In this document: positions 1 through 5,357 of the stretch, one piece after another
How positions within the stretch are numbered: position 1 is the stretch's first letter
How the letters are laid out: each line of letters opens with the position of its first letter
NCBI GenBank assembly: GCA_017936185.1
Contig: JAGBGA010000105.1
Coordinates: forward strand, 1-7,949
Length of the DNA: 7,949 nucleotides
Source of the DNA: Alphaproteobacteria bacterium
GTDB lineage: Bacteria; Pseudomonadota; Alphaproteobacteria; Rs-D84
Direction of reading: 5' to 3'
Notes under the pieces: generated by a model
What the model was told of the DNA's origin: nothing
Seen by the model: only the letters and a program-made list of their open reading frames with translations
The model's database searches: none
Translations under genes and position numbers: made by a program

Positions 1-3
1 ACA

Positions 4-873
4 ATGGCAGAAATTATAGCAAAATTGATTCAAGAACTGCGCGAAAAAACAGCCGCAGGTATGATGGATTGTAAGAAGGCATTGGTTGAAAATAACGGTG
101 ATATCGAAGCGGCGGCAGATTGGTTGCGCCAAAAAGGTATCGTAAAAGCCGCATCCAAAGCAGGGCGTGTTGCCGCATCAGGCCTTGTTACAGTTGTTAA
201 ATGTGACGGTTTGGGATGTGTTGTCGAATTGAATGCAGAAACAGACTTTGTTGCGAAAAATGAAAAGTTCCAAAAGTTGGTCGCAGATGTTGCCGCAAAA
301 GCAATTGAATTAAAAGGTGATTTCGACGCAACAATGAATGCCGTTAAAGACGATATCGCAGCCACAATTTCAACAATTGGTGAAAATATGAACTTGCGCC
401 GTATTGCAACGGTTAATGGGGATAAAATCTTTACTTATATCCATAATGCGTTGGTGCCGGGTATGGGACAAATTGGTGTTGCGGTTGCAATTAATGGAAC
501 AGATGAAAAAATTGATGAAATCGGTTCAAAGGTTGCAATGCATATCGCGGCAAATAAACCTGAATTTATGACGATTGCAGATGTTGACCCGGTTGCAGTT
601 GAACGCGAAAAGAAAGTCTTTATCGAATCTGGCGCAACAGCGGGCAAACCAGAAAACATTGTTGAAAAGATGGTCGAAGGACGTATTAAAAAGTACTATG
701 GTGAATCTGTATTGGAAGAACAAGCGTTCGTTATGGATCCATCAAAGACAGTAAAGCAAATTATCGAAGAAGCAAATGGTAAATTGGCGGGGTTTGCGTA
801 TTACGTCTTGGGTGAAGGTATCGAAAAACGCGAAGATAACCTGGCAGATGAAGTCGCGAAAATGTTGGGATAA
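4..873 (+). CDS. tsf: Elongation factor Ts (EF-Ts)
   Basis: EF-Ts is the cytosolic guanine-nucleotide exchange factor that releases GDP from EF-Tu so that EF-Tu can carry aminoacyl-tRNA again. The 289-aa product is close to the E. coli length (about 283 aa). Seen in the sequence: an N-terminal UBA-like helical module at about residues 1-55 with the typical LREKTAAGMMDCKKAL segment; the EF-Tu-contacting TDFV motif at 80-83, inside NAETDFVAKNE; the core repeat at about 125-186, ending in HIAANKP; a helical dimerisation/coiled-coil segment at about 195-230; and the C-terminal module from about 240 (EQAFVMDPSKTV). Only three bases precede the ATG, so its ribosome binding site lies outside the window. 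In most bacteria rpsB lies directly upstream, which I expect here but cannot see. An intrinsic terminator follows 23 bases after the stop. Glutamate is written as GAA and leucine mostly as TTG, fitting a well-expressed native gene. Confidence 0.98.
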   Translation: MAEIIAKLIQELREKTAAGMMDCKKALVENNGDIEAAADWLRQKGIVKAASKAGRVAASGLVTVVKCDGLGCVVELNAETDFVAKNEKFQKLVADVAAKAIELKGDFDATMNAVKDDIAATISTIGENMNLRRIATVNGDKIFTYIHNALVPGMGQIGVAVAINGTDEKIDEIGSKVAMHIAANKPEFMTIADVDPVAVEREKKVFIESGATAGKPENIVEKMVEGRIKKYYGESVLEEQAFVMDPSKTVKQIIEEANGKLAGFAYYVLGEGIEKREDNLADEVAKMLG

Positions 874-896
874 GCATAACAACATTTTAAAGAAAT

Positions 897-928
897 AAAA
901 AAGTCCTGCCAGATGGCGGGACTTTTTT
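897..928 (+). terminator. Intrinsic terminator after tsf
   Basis: The hairpin pairs GTCCTGCC (903-910) with GGCGGGAC (915-922) around the loop AGAT, with one T-G wobble. Flanking A residues (897-902) pair with the six-T run (923-928). It ends the tsf transcript and separates it from the following unit. Confidence 0.93.
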
Positions 929-948
929 AAATAATTTGGTTTGGGCGG

Positions 949-977
949 TTGCGCGTCTTGTTAATTCATGTTATCAT
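949..977 (+). promoter_or_regulatory. Putative sigma70-type promoter for the 148-aa gene and tyrS
   Basis: TTGCGC (949-954), a 17-base spacer and TATCAT (972-977, five of six consensus bases) lie just after the tsf terminator. The predicted start of transcription is near 984. This would give a leader of about 17 bases containing the AAGG that precedes the ATG at 1001. The -35 hexamer is weak (three of six), so this is a sequence-only prediction. It also argues against the upstream ATG at 968, which would lie inside the promoter. Confidence 0.5.
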
Positions 978-1000
978 CTTGGTGGAAAAAAGGTTATGTA

Positions 1001-1447
1001 ATGGAAAAGTATAGGATTGTTGCGGTGCATCCCGGGCAAATGGGGATGCGTGAATTGTTGCTGGTGGGTAAAGAAGGAAGGGTTGAAAATGCGGTAAGAC
1101 GTCAATTGGTGGCGCGTGGTGACGCGTTCAAGCGTGGGTCGACTTTTCGTGTTTATACCAGTGTTGCACATGCAGGTACATGGGGGCAACCATTGGCGTA
1201 TGTATATAAATATGATAACAAGTTTTATATGGATTTTCCGTCAATACCGCTGACAGATGCGGCGTTGAAAGGTGTCTTTAAACAGTTGCCGGGGCTGCGC
1301 CAGGGCAGTCTTGACAGTGTTCGTATGCGTGCCGATATGGTGCGGGCATTGATTGCACGAAGAATTATGCCATCTTGGTCGGCACAGGCGAATTTACGTA
1401 TGTTGTTGGATGGGTTCTTGGCCGACAGACGGCGTATCTGCAGATAA
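1001..1447 (+). CDS. Uncharacterised basic protein of 148 aa, upstream of tyrS
   Basis: I do not recognise this protein. It has no signal peptide and no hydrophobic segment long enough to cross a membrane, so a cytosolic location is likely. It is rich in Arg and Lys, with paired basic residues (VRRQL, ARRIM) and a closing ADRRRICR, so nucleic-acid binding is possible but unproven. The middle (about residues 55-90) is aromatic and beta-like: STFRVYTSV, AYVYKYDNKFYMDF. The C-terminal third looks helical. The ATG at 1001 is preferred over the in-frame ATG at 968 because AAAAAAGG lies seven bases upstream and the predicted promoter -10 overlaps the 968 start. The stop is 21 bases before the tyrS start, so the two are probably co-transcribed. 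Codon use (TTG, GCG, CGT) resembles the neighbours, which supports a real gene. It could be a lineage-specific accessory to translation or DNA handling, but that rests on position alone. Confidence 0.8.
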   Translation: MEKYRIVAVHPGQMGMRELLLVGKEGRVENAVRRQLVARGDAFKRGSTFRVYTSVAHAGTWGQPLAYVYKYDNKFYMDFPSIPLTDAALKGVFKQLPGLRQGSLDSVRMRADMVRALIARRIMPSWSAQANLRMLLDGFLADRRRICR

Positions 1448-1455
1448 ATAAAAAA

Positions 1456-1461
1456 AAGGGG
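1456..1461 (+). promoter_or_regulatory. Ribosome binding site that sets the tyrS start
   Basis: AAGGGG at 1456-1461 lies seven bases before the ATG at 1469. It lies only one base before the in-frame ATG at 1463, which is too close for initiation. The 1469 start is therefore preferred. Confidence 0.75.
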
Positions 1462-1468
1462 AATGGTA

Positions 1469-2677
1469 ATGAAAAACGAATTATTGCAAGAATTAGAAGC
1501 GCGCGGATTTATTAATCAAGCATCAAATATGGACGGTTTGAATGATGCGTTGAATTCTGGGAAAATTACTGCGTATTGGGGGACGGATCCAACCGGTGAT
1601 TCATTGCATGTTGGGCATTTGGCGTCTTTGATGCTGATGCGTTGGTTCCAGAAATATGGACATCGCCCAATTACGTTGGTTGGTGGGGCGACCGGACGTA
1701 TTGGTGACCCGTCGGGACGTGACAAGGGACGCCCAATGTTGACGGATGAAGTTATTGCGAAAAATTGTGCCGGATTGCGCAAATCAATTGCAAAATTTAT
1801 TAATTTTGATGATGGAAATGCAATTATGGTTGATAACTATGATTGGATGAAGGGATACAGTCATATGGACTTTTTACGTGACTTTGGTACAGATTTTACG
1901 GTGCCGCGTATGTTGTCTATGGAATCTGTAAAACGTCGCTTGGATAATGGGATGACATTCTTGGAATTCAATTATATGACGTTCCAGGCGGTGGATTTCT
2001 TGGAATTGTATAACAAGTATAACTGTGTGTTGCAATTCTGTGGCGCGGACCAGTGGGGAAATTCAATTATGGGAATTGAATTGATACGTAAAAAATTGGG
2101 CAAGGAAGCCTTTGTTTTGTCAACGGCGTTGATTACAGATTCAAATGGTAATAAAATTGGAAAGTCTGCGGGAAATGCGGTGTGGGTAAATGAAGAAAAA
2201 ACAAGCCCATATGAATACTATCAATATTTCCGTAATGTGCCGGATGATTTGGTTGAAAAGTTTTTAAAAATATTTACGGAAATTCCACTTGATGAAATTG
2301 CCCGATTGGCGGCGTTGCAGGGTGCGGAATTAAATCATGCCAAGAAAATACTTGCGTTCGCAGCAACCGAAATTGCGCATGGGCGTGACGCGGCACGTGA
2401 AGCCGAAGATGCAACAAATGCTTTGTTTGGTGGTGGCGCGAACAGTGCAAATGTGCCGACGGTGGAAATTGAAATGAATTCTGAAATGCCGGTGTTGGAT
2501 TTCTTGGTCGCAACAGGGTTGTTTGCATCAAAGTCCGAAGCGCGCCGTATGGTCGAACAGGGCGGAATTCAAATTGATGGAAATAAAATTGGTGACCCAA
2601 AGCATGTCGTTTCGTTTGATAAAGAAGTGATGGTGCAAAAGGGTAAAAAGACTTTCTTGAAAGTGTTAAAGAAGTAA
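1469..2677 (+). CDS. tyrS: Tyrosyl-tRNA synthetase, bacterial class Ic
   Basis: This cytosolic enzyme charges tRNA-Tyr with tyrosine using ATP. The 402-aa length is typical. Seen in the sequence: the substrate-pocket segment YWGTDPTGDS (residues 36-45); the HIGH-type motif HVGH at 47-50; GRIGDPSGR with Asp80; the tyrosine-recognition segment YMTFQAVDF with Tyr169, Gln173 and Asp176; GADQWGN at 192-198; the KMSKS-type loop KIGKS at 229-233 followed by GNAVWV; and a C-terminal S4 RNA-binding domain from about 340 (LDFLVATGLFASKSEARRMV). These match the bacterial TyrRS family, and all expected catalytic elements are present. The start at 1469 is chosen from the AAGGGG spacing. It follows the 148-aa gene with a short gap and probably shares its promoter near 949-977. 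I see no T-box or other leader control. The stop lies one base before a strong terminator that is shared with the convergent minus-strand gene. Confidence 0.97.
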   Translation: MKNELLQELEARGFINQASNMDGLNDALNSGKITAYWGTDPTGDSLHVGHLASLMLMRWFQKYGHRPITLVGGATGRIGDPSGRDKGRPMLTDEVIAKNCAGLRKSIAKFINFDDGNAIMVDNYDWMKGYSHMDFLRDFGTDFTVPRMLSMESVKRRLDNGMTFLEFNYMTFQAVDFLELYNKYNCVLQFCGADQWGNSIMGIELIRKKLGKEAFVLSTALITDSNGNKIGKSAGNAVWVNEEKTSPYEYYQYFRNVPDDLVEKFLKIFTEIPLDEIARLAALQGAELNHAKKILAFAATEIAHGRDAAREAEDATNALFGGGANSANVPTVEIEMNSEMPVLDFLVATGLFASKSEARRMVEQGGIQIDGNKIGDPKHVVSFDKEVMVQKGKKTFLKVLKK

Positions 2678-2678
2678 T

Positions 2679-2705
2679 AAAAAAAGGGGCGTGGCCCCTT
2701 TTTTT
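2679..2705. terminator. Bidirectional intrinsic terminator between tyrS and the 173-aa gene
   Basis: Seven A, GGGGC, a three-base loop, GCCCC and seven T form a perfectly symmetric stem (GGGGC 2686-2690 with GCCCC 2694-2698; A 2679-2685 with T 2699-2705). Read either way it is a GC hairpin followed by a U run, so it can stop tyrS transcripts and those of the convergent gene. It starts one base after the tyrS stop, and the minus-strand gene's stop codon (2704-2706) overlaps its edge. Confidence 0.95.
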
Positions 2706-3225
2706 ATATGTTGTCGTTCAAATATTCGATAACGTTTTCGTAAAATTCCATTGCACTTGGCAAATGTGTTATATCTTTTTCGATTTTGTTTGGTGTCGAT
2801 TGAAGATATTCATTTGCTTCGTCAACAGAATTAAATATCAAGATGTGTGAATCGTTGACGTCTGATTTCATCATGTCTTCGGATTGTTGGTATGATATTT
2901 TTTCAGTCTTGGTTGGTTTGTCCGATGGTTTAATAAGAATTGCGTTTACATGAATTTGCATTTCGTTGCCAATTGCTTCGTCAATAACAGACTTTGCCTT
3001 GGTTAGAATTTTTTCAAGATCGGCACTGGACATGCCAAAGGCGCCAATCCATAAGTTTTCGGCGGAATCATCAATGGCAAAAGATAAAAAGTCGGTTGCT
3101 TTTTTGGTTATGTGTACCAGTGGCAAGTTGATTGTGTTATATTTCGCTTCGGAAAAAAGGTATGATAATGCGTAAAAACAAGAATGGTTAATTCTTGGGT
3201 TATTTAAGTTTAATGGTTTTGTCAT
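2704..3225 (-). CDS. Uncharacterised 173-aa protein, convergent to tyrS
   Basis: I do not recognise this protein. No signal peptide or membrane segment is visible, so it is probably cytosolic. The predicted fold is mixed alpha/beta: strands such as INLPLVHI, FLSFAID, LWIGAFG, IHVNAILIKP and HILIFNS alternate with charged helices (SADLEKILTKAKSVIDEAI, SVDEANEYLQ, AMEFYENVIEYLND). No catalytic motif stands out. The frame is open upstream to 3540, but that extension is a cysteine-rich shadow of envC. The ATG at 3225 has a strong TAAGGAG site nine bases upstream and a good promoter, so it is the start. The stop overlaps a shared terminator. Its promoter shares the -35 region with envC, so expression may be linked to that gene by competition. 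Codon use is similar to the neighbours and gives no clear sign of recent transfer. Confidence 0.82.
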   Translation of the reverse strand: MTKPLNLNNPRINHSCFYALSYLFSEAKYNTINLPLVHITKKATDFLSFAIDDSAENLWIGAFGMSSADLEKILTKAKSVIDEAIGNEMQIHVNAILIKPSDKPTKTEKISYQQSEDMMKSDVNDSHILIFNSVDEANEYLQSTPNKIEKDITHLPSAMEFYENVIEYLNDNI

Positions 3226-3234
3226 TTTTGTTCT

Positions 3235-3241
3235 CTCCTTA
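3235..3241 (-). promoter_or_regulatory. Strong ribosome binding site for the 173-aa gene
   Basis: Read on the minus strand, TAAGGAG lies nine bases before the ATG at 3225. It is the best Shine-Dalgarno match in the window and decides the start of this gene, against the much longer open frame. Confidence 0.88.
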
Positions 3242-3250
3242 TTTTTTTCT

Positions 3251-3279
3251 ATTGTATCACAACAATGGATTTGTTGCAA
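3251..3279 (-). promoter_or_regulatory. Putative promoter of the 173-aa gene
   Basis: On the minus strand TTGCAA (3279-3274), a 17-base spacer and TACAAT (3256-3251, five of six consensus) form a good sigma70-type promoter. The expected start of transcription is near 3244, giving a leader of about 19 bases that contains the strong ribosome binding site. Its -35 hexamer is the same six base pairs as the envC -35, because TTGCAA is self-complementary. Confidence 0.7.
3260..3276. repeat. Inverted repeat CAACAA-N5-TTGTTG in the divergent promoter region
   Basis: CAACAA (3260-3265) and TTGTTG (3271-3276) are perfect inverted copies around TGGAT. The repeat lies in the spacer of the minus-strand promoter and overlaps the first bases of the shared -35 hexamer. 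That position would suit an operator for a dimeric regulator. A six-base repeat in an AT-rich control region could also be chance. Confidence 0.4.
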
Positions 3280-3301
3280 ATGTCTTGTTTTCGTGTATAA
3301 T
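3274..3301 (+). promoter_or_regulatory. Putative envC promoter, giving a leaderless transcript
   Basis: TTGCAA (3274-3279), a 16-base spacer and a consensus TATAAT (3296-3301) precede the envC ATG at 3308. The -10 ends only six bases before the ATG, so transcription would begin at or one base before the start codon. No Shine-Dalgarno sequence fits the ATG. Confidence 0.75.
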
Positions 3302-3307
3302 GGGCAT

Positions 3308-4381
3308 ATGCGTTTGTGGATTGGATTTTTATCGATTTTTTTATGTTTTTCACATGTTTGCCTTGGTGCCAGTGAGCTGTCCAAGATTAACGCCCAGATT
3401 AAACAGACAGAACAACAGAATAAAAAACTTGAACAGCAAGTTAAGACATCAGACAGGGAAGTTTCAAAAACAAAAAAACAATTGGTCAAGGCGGCAGACA
3501 AGGTCAGCGACCTGGAAGAACAACGCAGTGCAATGGCCAAGAAAATTGCAGAACTTGATACAAAGCGCGATGGGATTAATCGTGAAATGGAAAAGAATCA
3601 TGGGCGTATTGCCGATGCGACGGCGGGAATATTGTTTGTTGCGTCAAACCCCAGTTTTGATACCGATGATATGCGTGAATATGTTTTGATGTCGGCGGTC
3701 TTGACCGGGATGTCTGAACGGCTTGATGGTGAAATTGAACGCGCCCGGGTTCAGGTTCAAGAATTGGGTAAAATTCGCGATGCGCGCGCAATTGAAAAAG
3801 AAAAGTTGGACAGAACGGCGGAAAAATATGCGCGTGAAAAAAAAGAGTTGGATAAATTGTTGCGTACAAGAAGTGCGCAAAATGAAAAGCTGAAAAATCA
3901 ACATTCGGCACTGCAAAAGAAATTGCGCGAATTGTCGGCCCGCGCAAAAAGTATTTCGGAATTATCGGCCGGTGTGGGAAGTTCACAGATGTCGGGTGAT
4001 GCACGTTTTTCAAAGCGAAAATTAAATTTGCCTGTGCGGGGACGGGTTGTTGTAAAGTTTGGCGAAAAAACTGCGTTGGGGCTAAAGTCTGATGGGTGGC
4101 GTGTGCGTACGCGTGGTGATGCGCTGGTTATGGCGCCGGCAGATGGCGTGGTTAAATTTGCAGACAGTTTTCGTGGCTTTGGTAAAGTGATAATTATGTC
4201 GCATAAAAATGGATATAATACTGTTATGACTAATTTAGGAAATATCGATGTTATGTTGGAACAGGAAGTTTTGGCCGGTGAACCAATTGGGCGTATGAAT
4301 CCGGATAAACCAGAAATGTATCTTGAAGTGCGACGCGGTAACAAGGCGGTTGACCCGGCGCGATTGTTTAAAGAACAATAA
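3308..4381 (+). CDS. envC: EnvC-type murein hydrolase activator (degenerate M23/LytM)
   Basis: EnvC-family proteins are periplasmic factors that, working with FtsEX in known systems, switch on LytC-type N-acetylmuramoyl-L-alanine amidases to split septal peptidoglycan. The 357-aa product begins with a signal peptide (about residues 1-20, hydrophobic core WIGFLSIFLCF). Long charged coiled-coil stretches follow at about 23-105 and 137-218, then a C-terminal M23 domain at about 238-355. The domain is recognisable (LPVRGRVVVKFG, APADGVVKFAD, FGKVIIMSHKNGYNTV, YLEVRRGNKAVDPARLF). It lacks the zinc and catalytic residues of active LytM enzymes: no His/Asp pair near 258-270, Asn309 where the HL histidine is expected, and E-M-Y (336-338) in place of HxH. 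That is expected for an activator rather than a hydrolase. The ATG at 3308 is chosen over an in-frame GTG at 3293, which would add residues encoded by the promoter -10. The usual partner ctpA lies about 2.1 kb downstream, separated by two opposing genes. Confidence 0.9.
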   Translation: MRLWIGFLSIFLCFSHVCLGASELSKINAQIKQTEQQNKKLEQQVKTSDREVSKTKKQLVKAADKVSDLEEQRSAMAKKIAELDTKRDGINREMEKNHGRIADATAGILFVASNPSFDTDDMREYVLMSAVLTGMSERLDGEIERARVQVQELGKIRDARAIEKEKLDRTAEKYAREKKELDKLLRTRSAQNEKLKNQHSALQKKLRELSARAKSISELSAGVGSSQMSGDARFSKRKLNLPVRGRVVVKFGEKTALGLKSDGWRVRTRGDALVMAPADGVVKFADSFRGFGKVIIMSHKNGYNTVMTNLGNIDVMLEQEVLAGEPIGRMNPDKPEMYLEVRRGNKAVDPARLFKEQ

Positions 4382-4406
4382 AAAAAACCGCAAAACGCGG
4401 TTTTTT
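4382..4406. terminator. Bidirectional intrinsic terminator between envC and the kinase-like gene
   Basis: Six A (4382-4387) and CCGC (4388-4391) pair with GCGG (4397-4400) and six T (4401-4406) around AAAAC. Because A and T runs flank both sides, it can work for envC and for the convergent minus-strand genes. It starts directly after the envC stop, and the opposing stop codon (4405-4407) overlaps its T run. The GC stem is only four pairs, so it may be weaker than the terminator after tyrS. Confidence 0.88.
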
Positions 4407-5340
4407 ATTTTGTGTTTGTAGTGGAACGGAATGCTTGTTCGATATATTCAATTTTATTTAATTGTTCGCGAATAAAAGCGACCTTGGCATTGGTGTTGTC
4501 GATGCTTTTGTTGTTTTTGGGGTTGGCACGAAGATCGTCGGACGCCTTGATTATGCGACGTAATAATGCTGTTAGAATTCTGTATTTCATGATATTGCGA
4601 AGGTTTGGATTTCGTGGGCCGGGCATGTTGTACATGTCTTTGTTGTGCATTTGTGAATATGCATCGTATACAGGGGTCCATATATCTAATTCAATTTGTA
4701 ATGGGCCAAATATATCACGATAAATAAAGTTATAGTTGGCTTCGGCAAAGTCGATGAATGACAGTTTACTGGTGTATGGGTCGTAAAGAACGTTTCCGGA
4801 ATTCAGGTCGCCATGTGACCAGGCCAAGCGGGTTTCATATTCAACTGTTCCAATGTTGTCGCGTATGCGGCCAAGATTCTTGGTTTCAGACAAGGTAAAC
4901 CATTTGTCCATTTTGTTGTTTATAAAATTGTCAAGACGTGTGAACTTTATGTCTTCGGCAATTTTGTGGGTGATAATTGGACCGATTTCGCGTGATTCGT
5001 TCATGTCGACCAAAAACGCAGCGATTCCATCAATGATTTCATAGCGTTGACGACGTGATAATGTGCGGTATAATTCAGGTGTTAAATGTTCGCCGGGGGC
5101 ACGTTCTTCAAGTAATTGATATTCGTCATCTTTGATGTGAACCATGCGCGGAATGTTATATCGTGGATTGCCGATTGCATGAATCTGATCGATTATATCT
5201 TTGGTGTTGTGTTGCTTTTTCAGCCATTTATCGCGTGCATCATCACCAAATGTCGGCAATGGGCGCTTCATAACAAAATCCGACCCAAAGTCCGATATGT
5301 ATGTTTCGCGACCATGAATAAGATTTTTTAATTTTGACAT
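4405..5340 (-). CDS. APH/choline-kinase-like phosphotransferase, substrate unknown
   Basis: The protein (311 aa) resembles the aminoglycoside phosphotransferase/choline kinase group of the protein-kinase-like fold, which moves the ATP gamma-phosphate to a small-molecule hydroxyl. Seen: the catalytic-loop motif HGDLNSGN at residues 176-183 (His176, Asp178, Asn183 in the HxDxxxxN pattern); the metal-binding segment FIDFAEA with Asp197; a candidate ATP-binding lysine at 25 in DFVMKRP; and ERAPGEHL (79-86), reminiscent of the hinge that precedes the helical lobe. No signal peptide or membrane segment is seen, so it is cytosolic. The C-terminal 60 residues are basic and helical. The start lies 17 bases after the stop of the upstream minus gene and has no good Shine-Dalgarno sequence, which suggests one operon with possible translational coupling. 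The substrate cannot be read from the sequence. Nothing ties it specifically to antibiotic resistance; a sugar, choline-like or cofactor substrate is equally possible. Confidence 0.82.
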   Translation of the reverse strand: MSKLKNLIHGRETYISDFGSDFVMKRPLPTFGDDARDKWLKKQHNTKDIIDQIHAIGNPRYNIPRMVHIKDDEYQLLEERAPGEHLTPELYRTLSRRQRYEIIDGIAAFLVDMNESREIGPIITHKIAEDIKFTRLDNFINNKMDKWFTLSETKNLGRIRDNIGTVEYETRLAWSHGDLNSGNVLYDPYTSKLSFIDFAEANYNFIYRDIFGPLQIELDIWTPVYDAYSQMHNKDMYNMPGPRNPNLRNIMKYRILTALLRRIIKASDDLRANPKNNKSIDNTNAKVAFIREQLNKIEYIEQAFRSTTNTK

Positions 5341-5357
5341 TGGCGTAATCTTGCTTT

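Noticed and set aside
968..1000. Longer start (ATG at 968) for the 148-aa gene
   Set aside because: No ribosome binding site precedes it, and it lies inside the predicted promoter; the ATG at 1001 has AAAAAAGG at good spacing.
1463..1468. tyrS starting at the ATG at 1463
   Set aside because: AAGGGG ends one base before it, too close for initiation; the ATG at 1469 has a seven-base spacing.
3293..3307. envC starting at the GTG at 3293
   Set aside because: It would translate the TATAAT -10 element and put five extra residues before a normal signal peptide.
3226..3540. Upstream extension of the 173-aa gene to 3540 on the minus strand
   Set aside because: The extra 105 residues are antisense to the envC N-terminus, cysteine-rich and unlike a real protein, and they cross both promoters. 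A strong ribosome binding site marks the ATG at 3225.
3195..3689. Plus-strand open frame of 164 aa overlapping envC
   Set aside because: It is out of frame with envC and reads its low-complexity lysine/glutamine codons; it is a shadow frame.
3574..4013. Minus-strand open frames of 145 and 90 aa inside envC
   Set aside because: Both are Phe/His/Pro-rich antisense shadows of the coiled-coil coding region.
3308..4381. Calling EnvC an active zinc endopeptidase
   Set aside because: The zinc ligands and catalytic histidines of active M23 enzymes are missing; only the fold remains.
4405..5340. Calling the kinase-like gene an antibiotic-resistance gene
   Set aside because: Only the general APH/choline-kinase active-site motifs are visible; no resistance subfamily signature or mobile context supports that claim.
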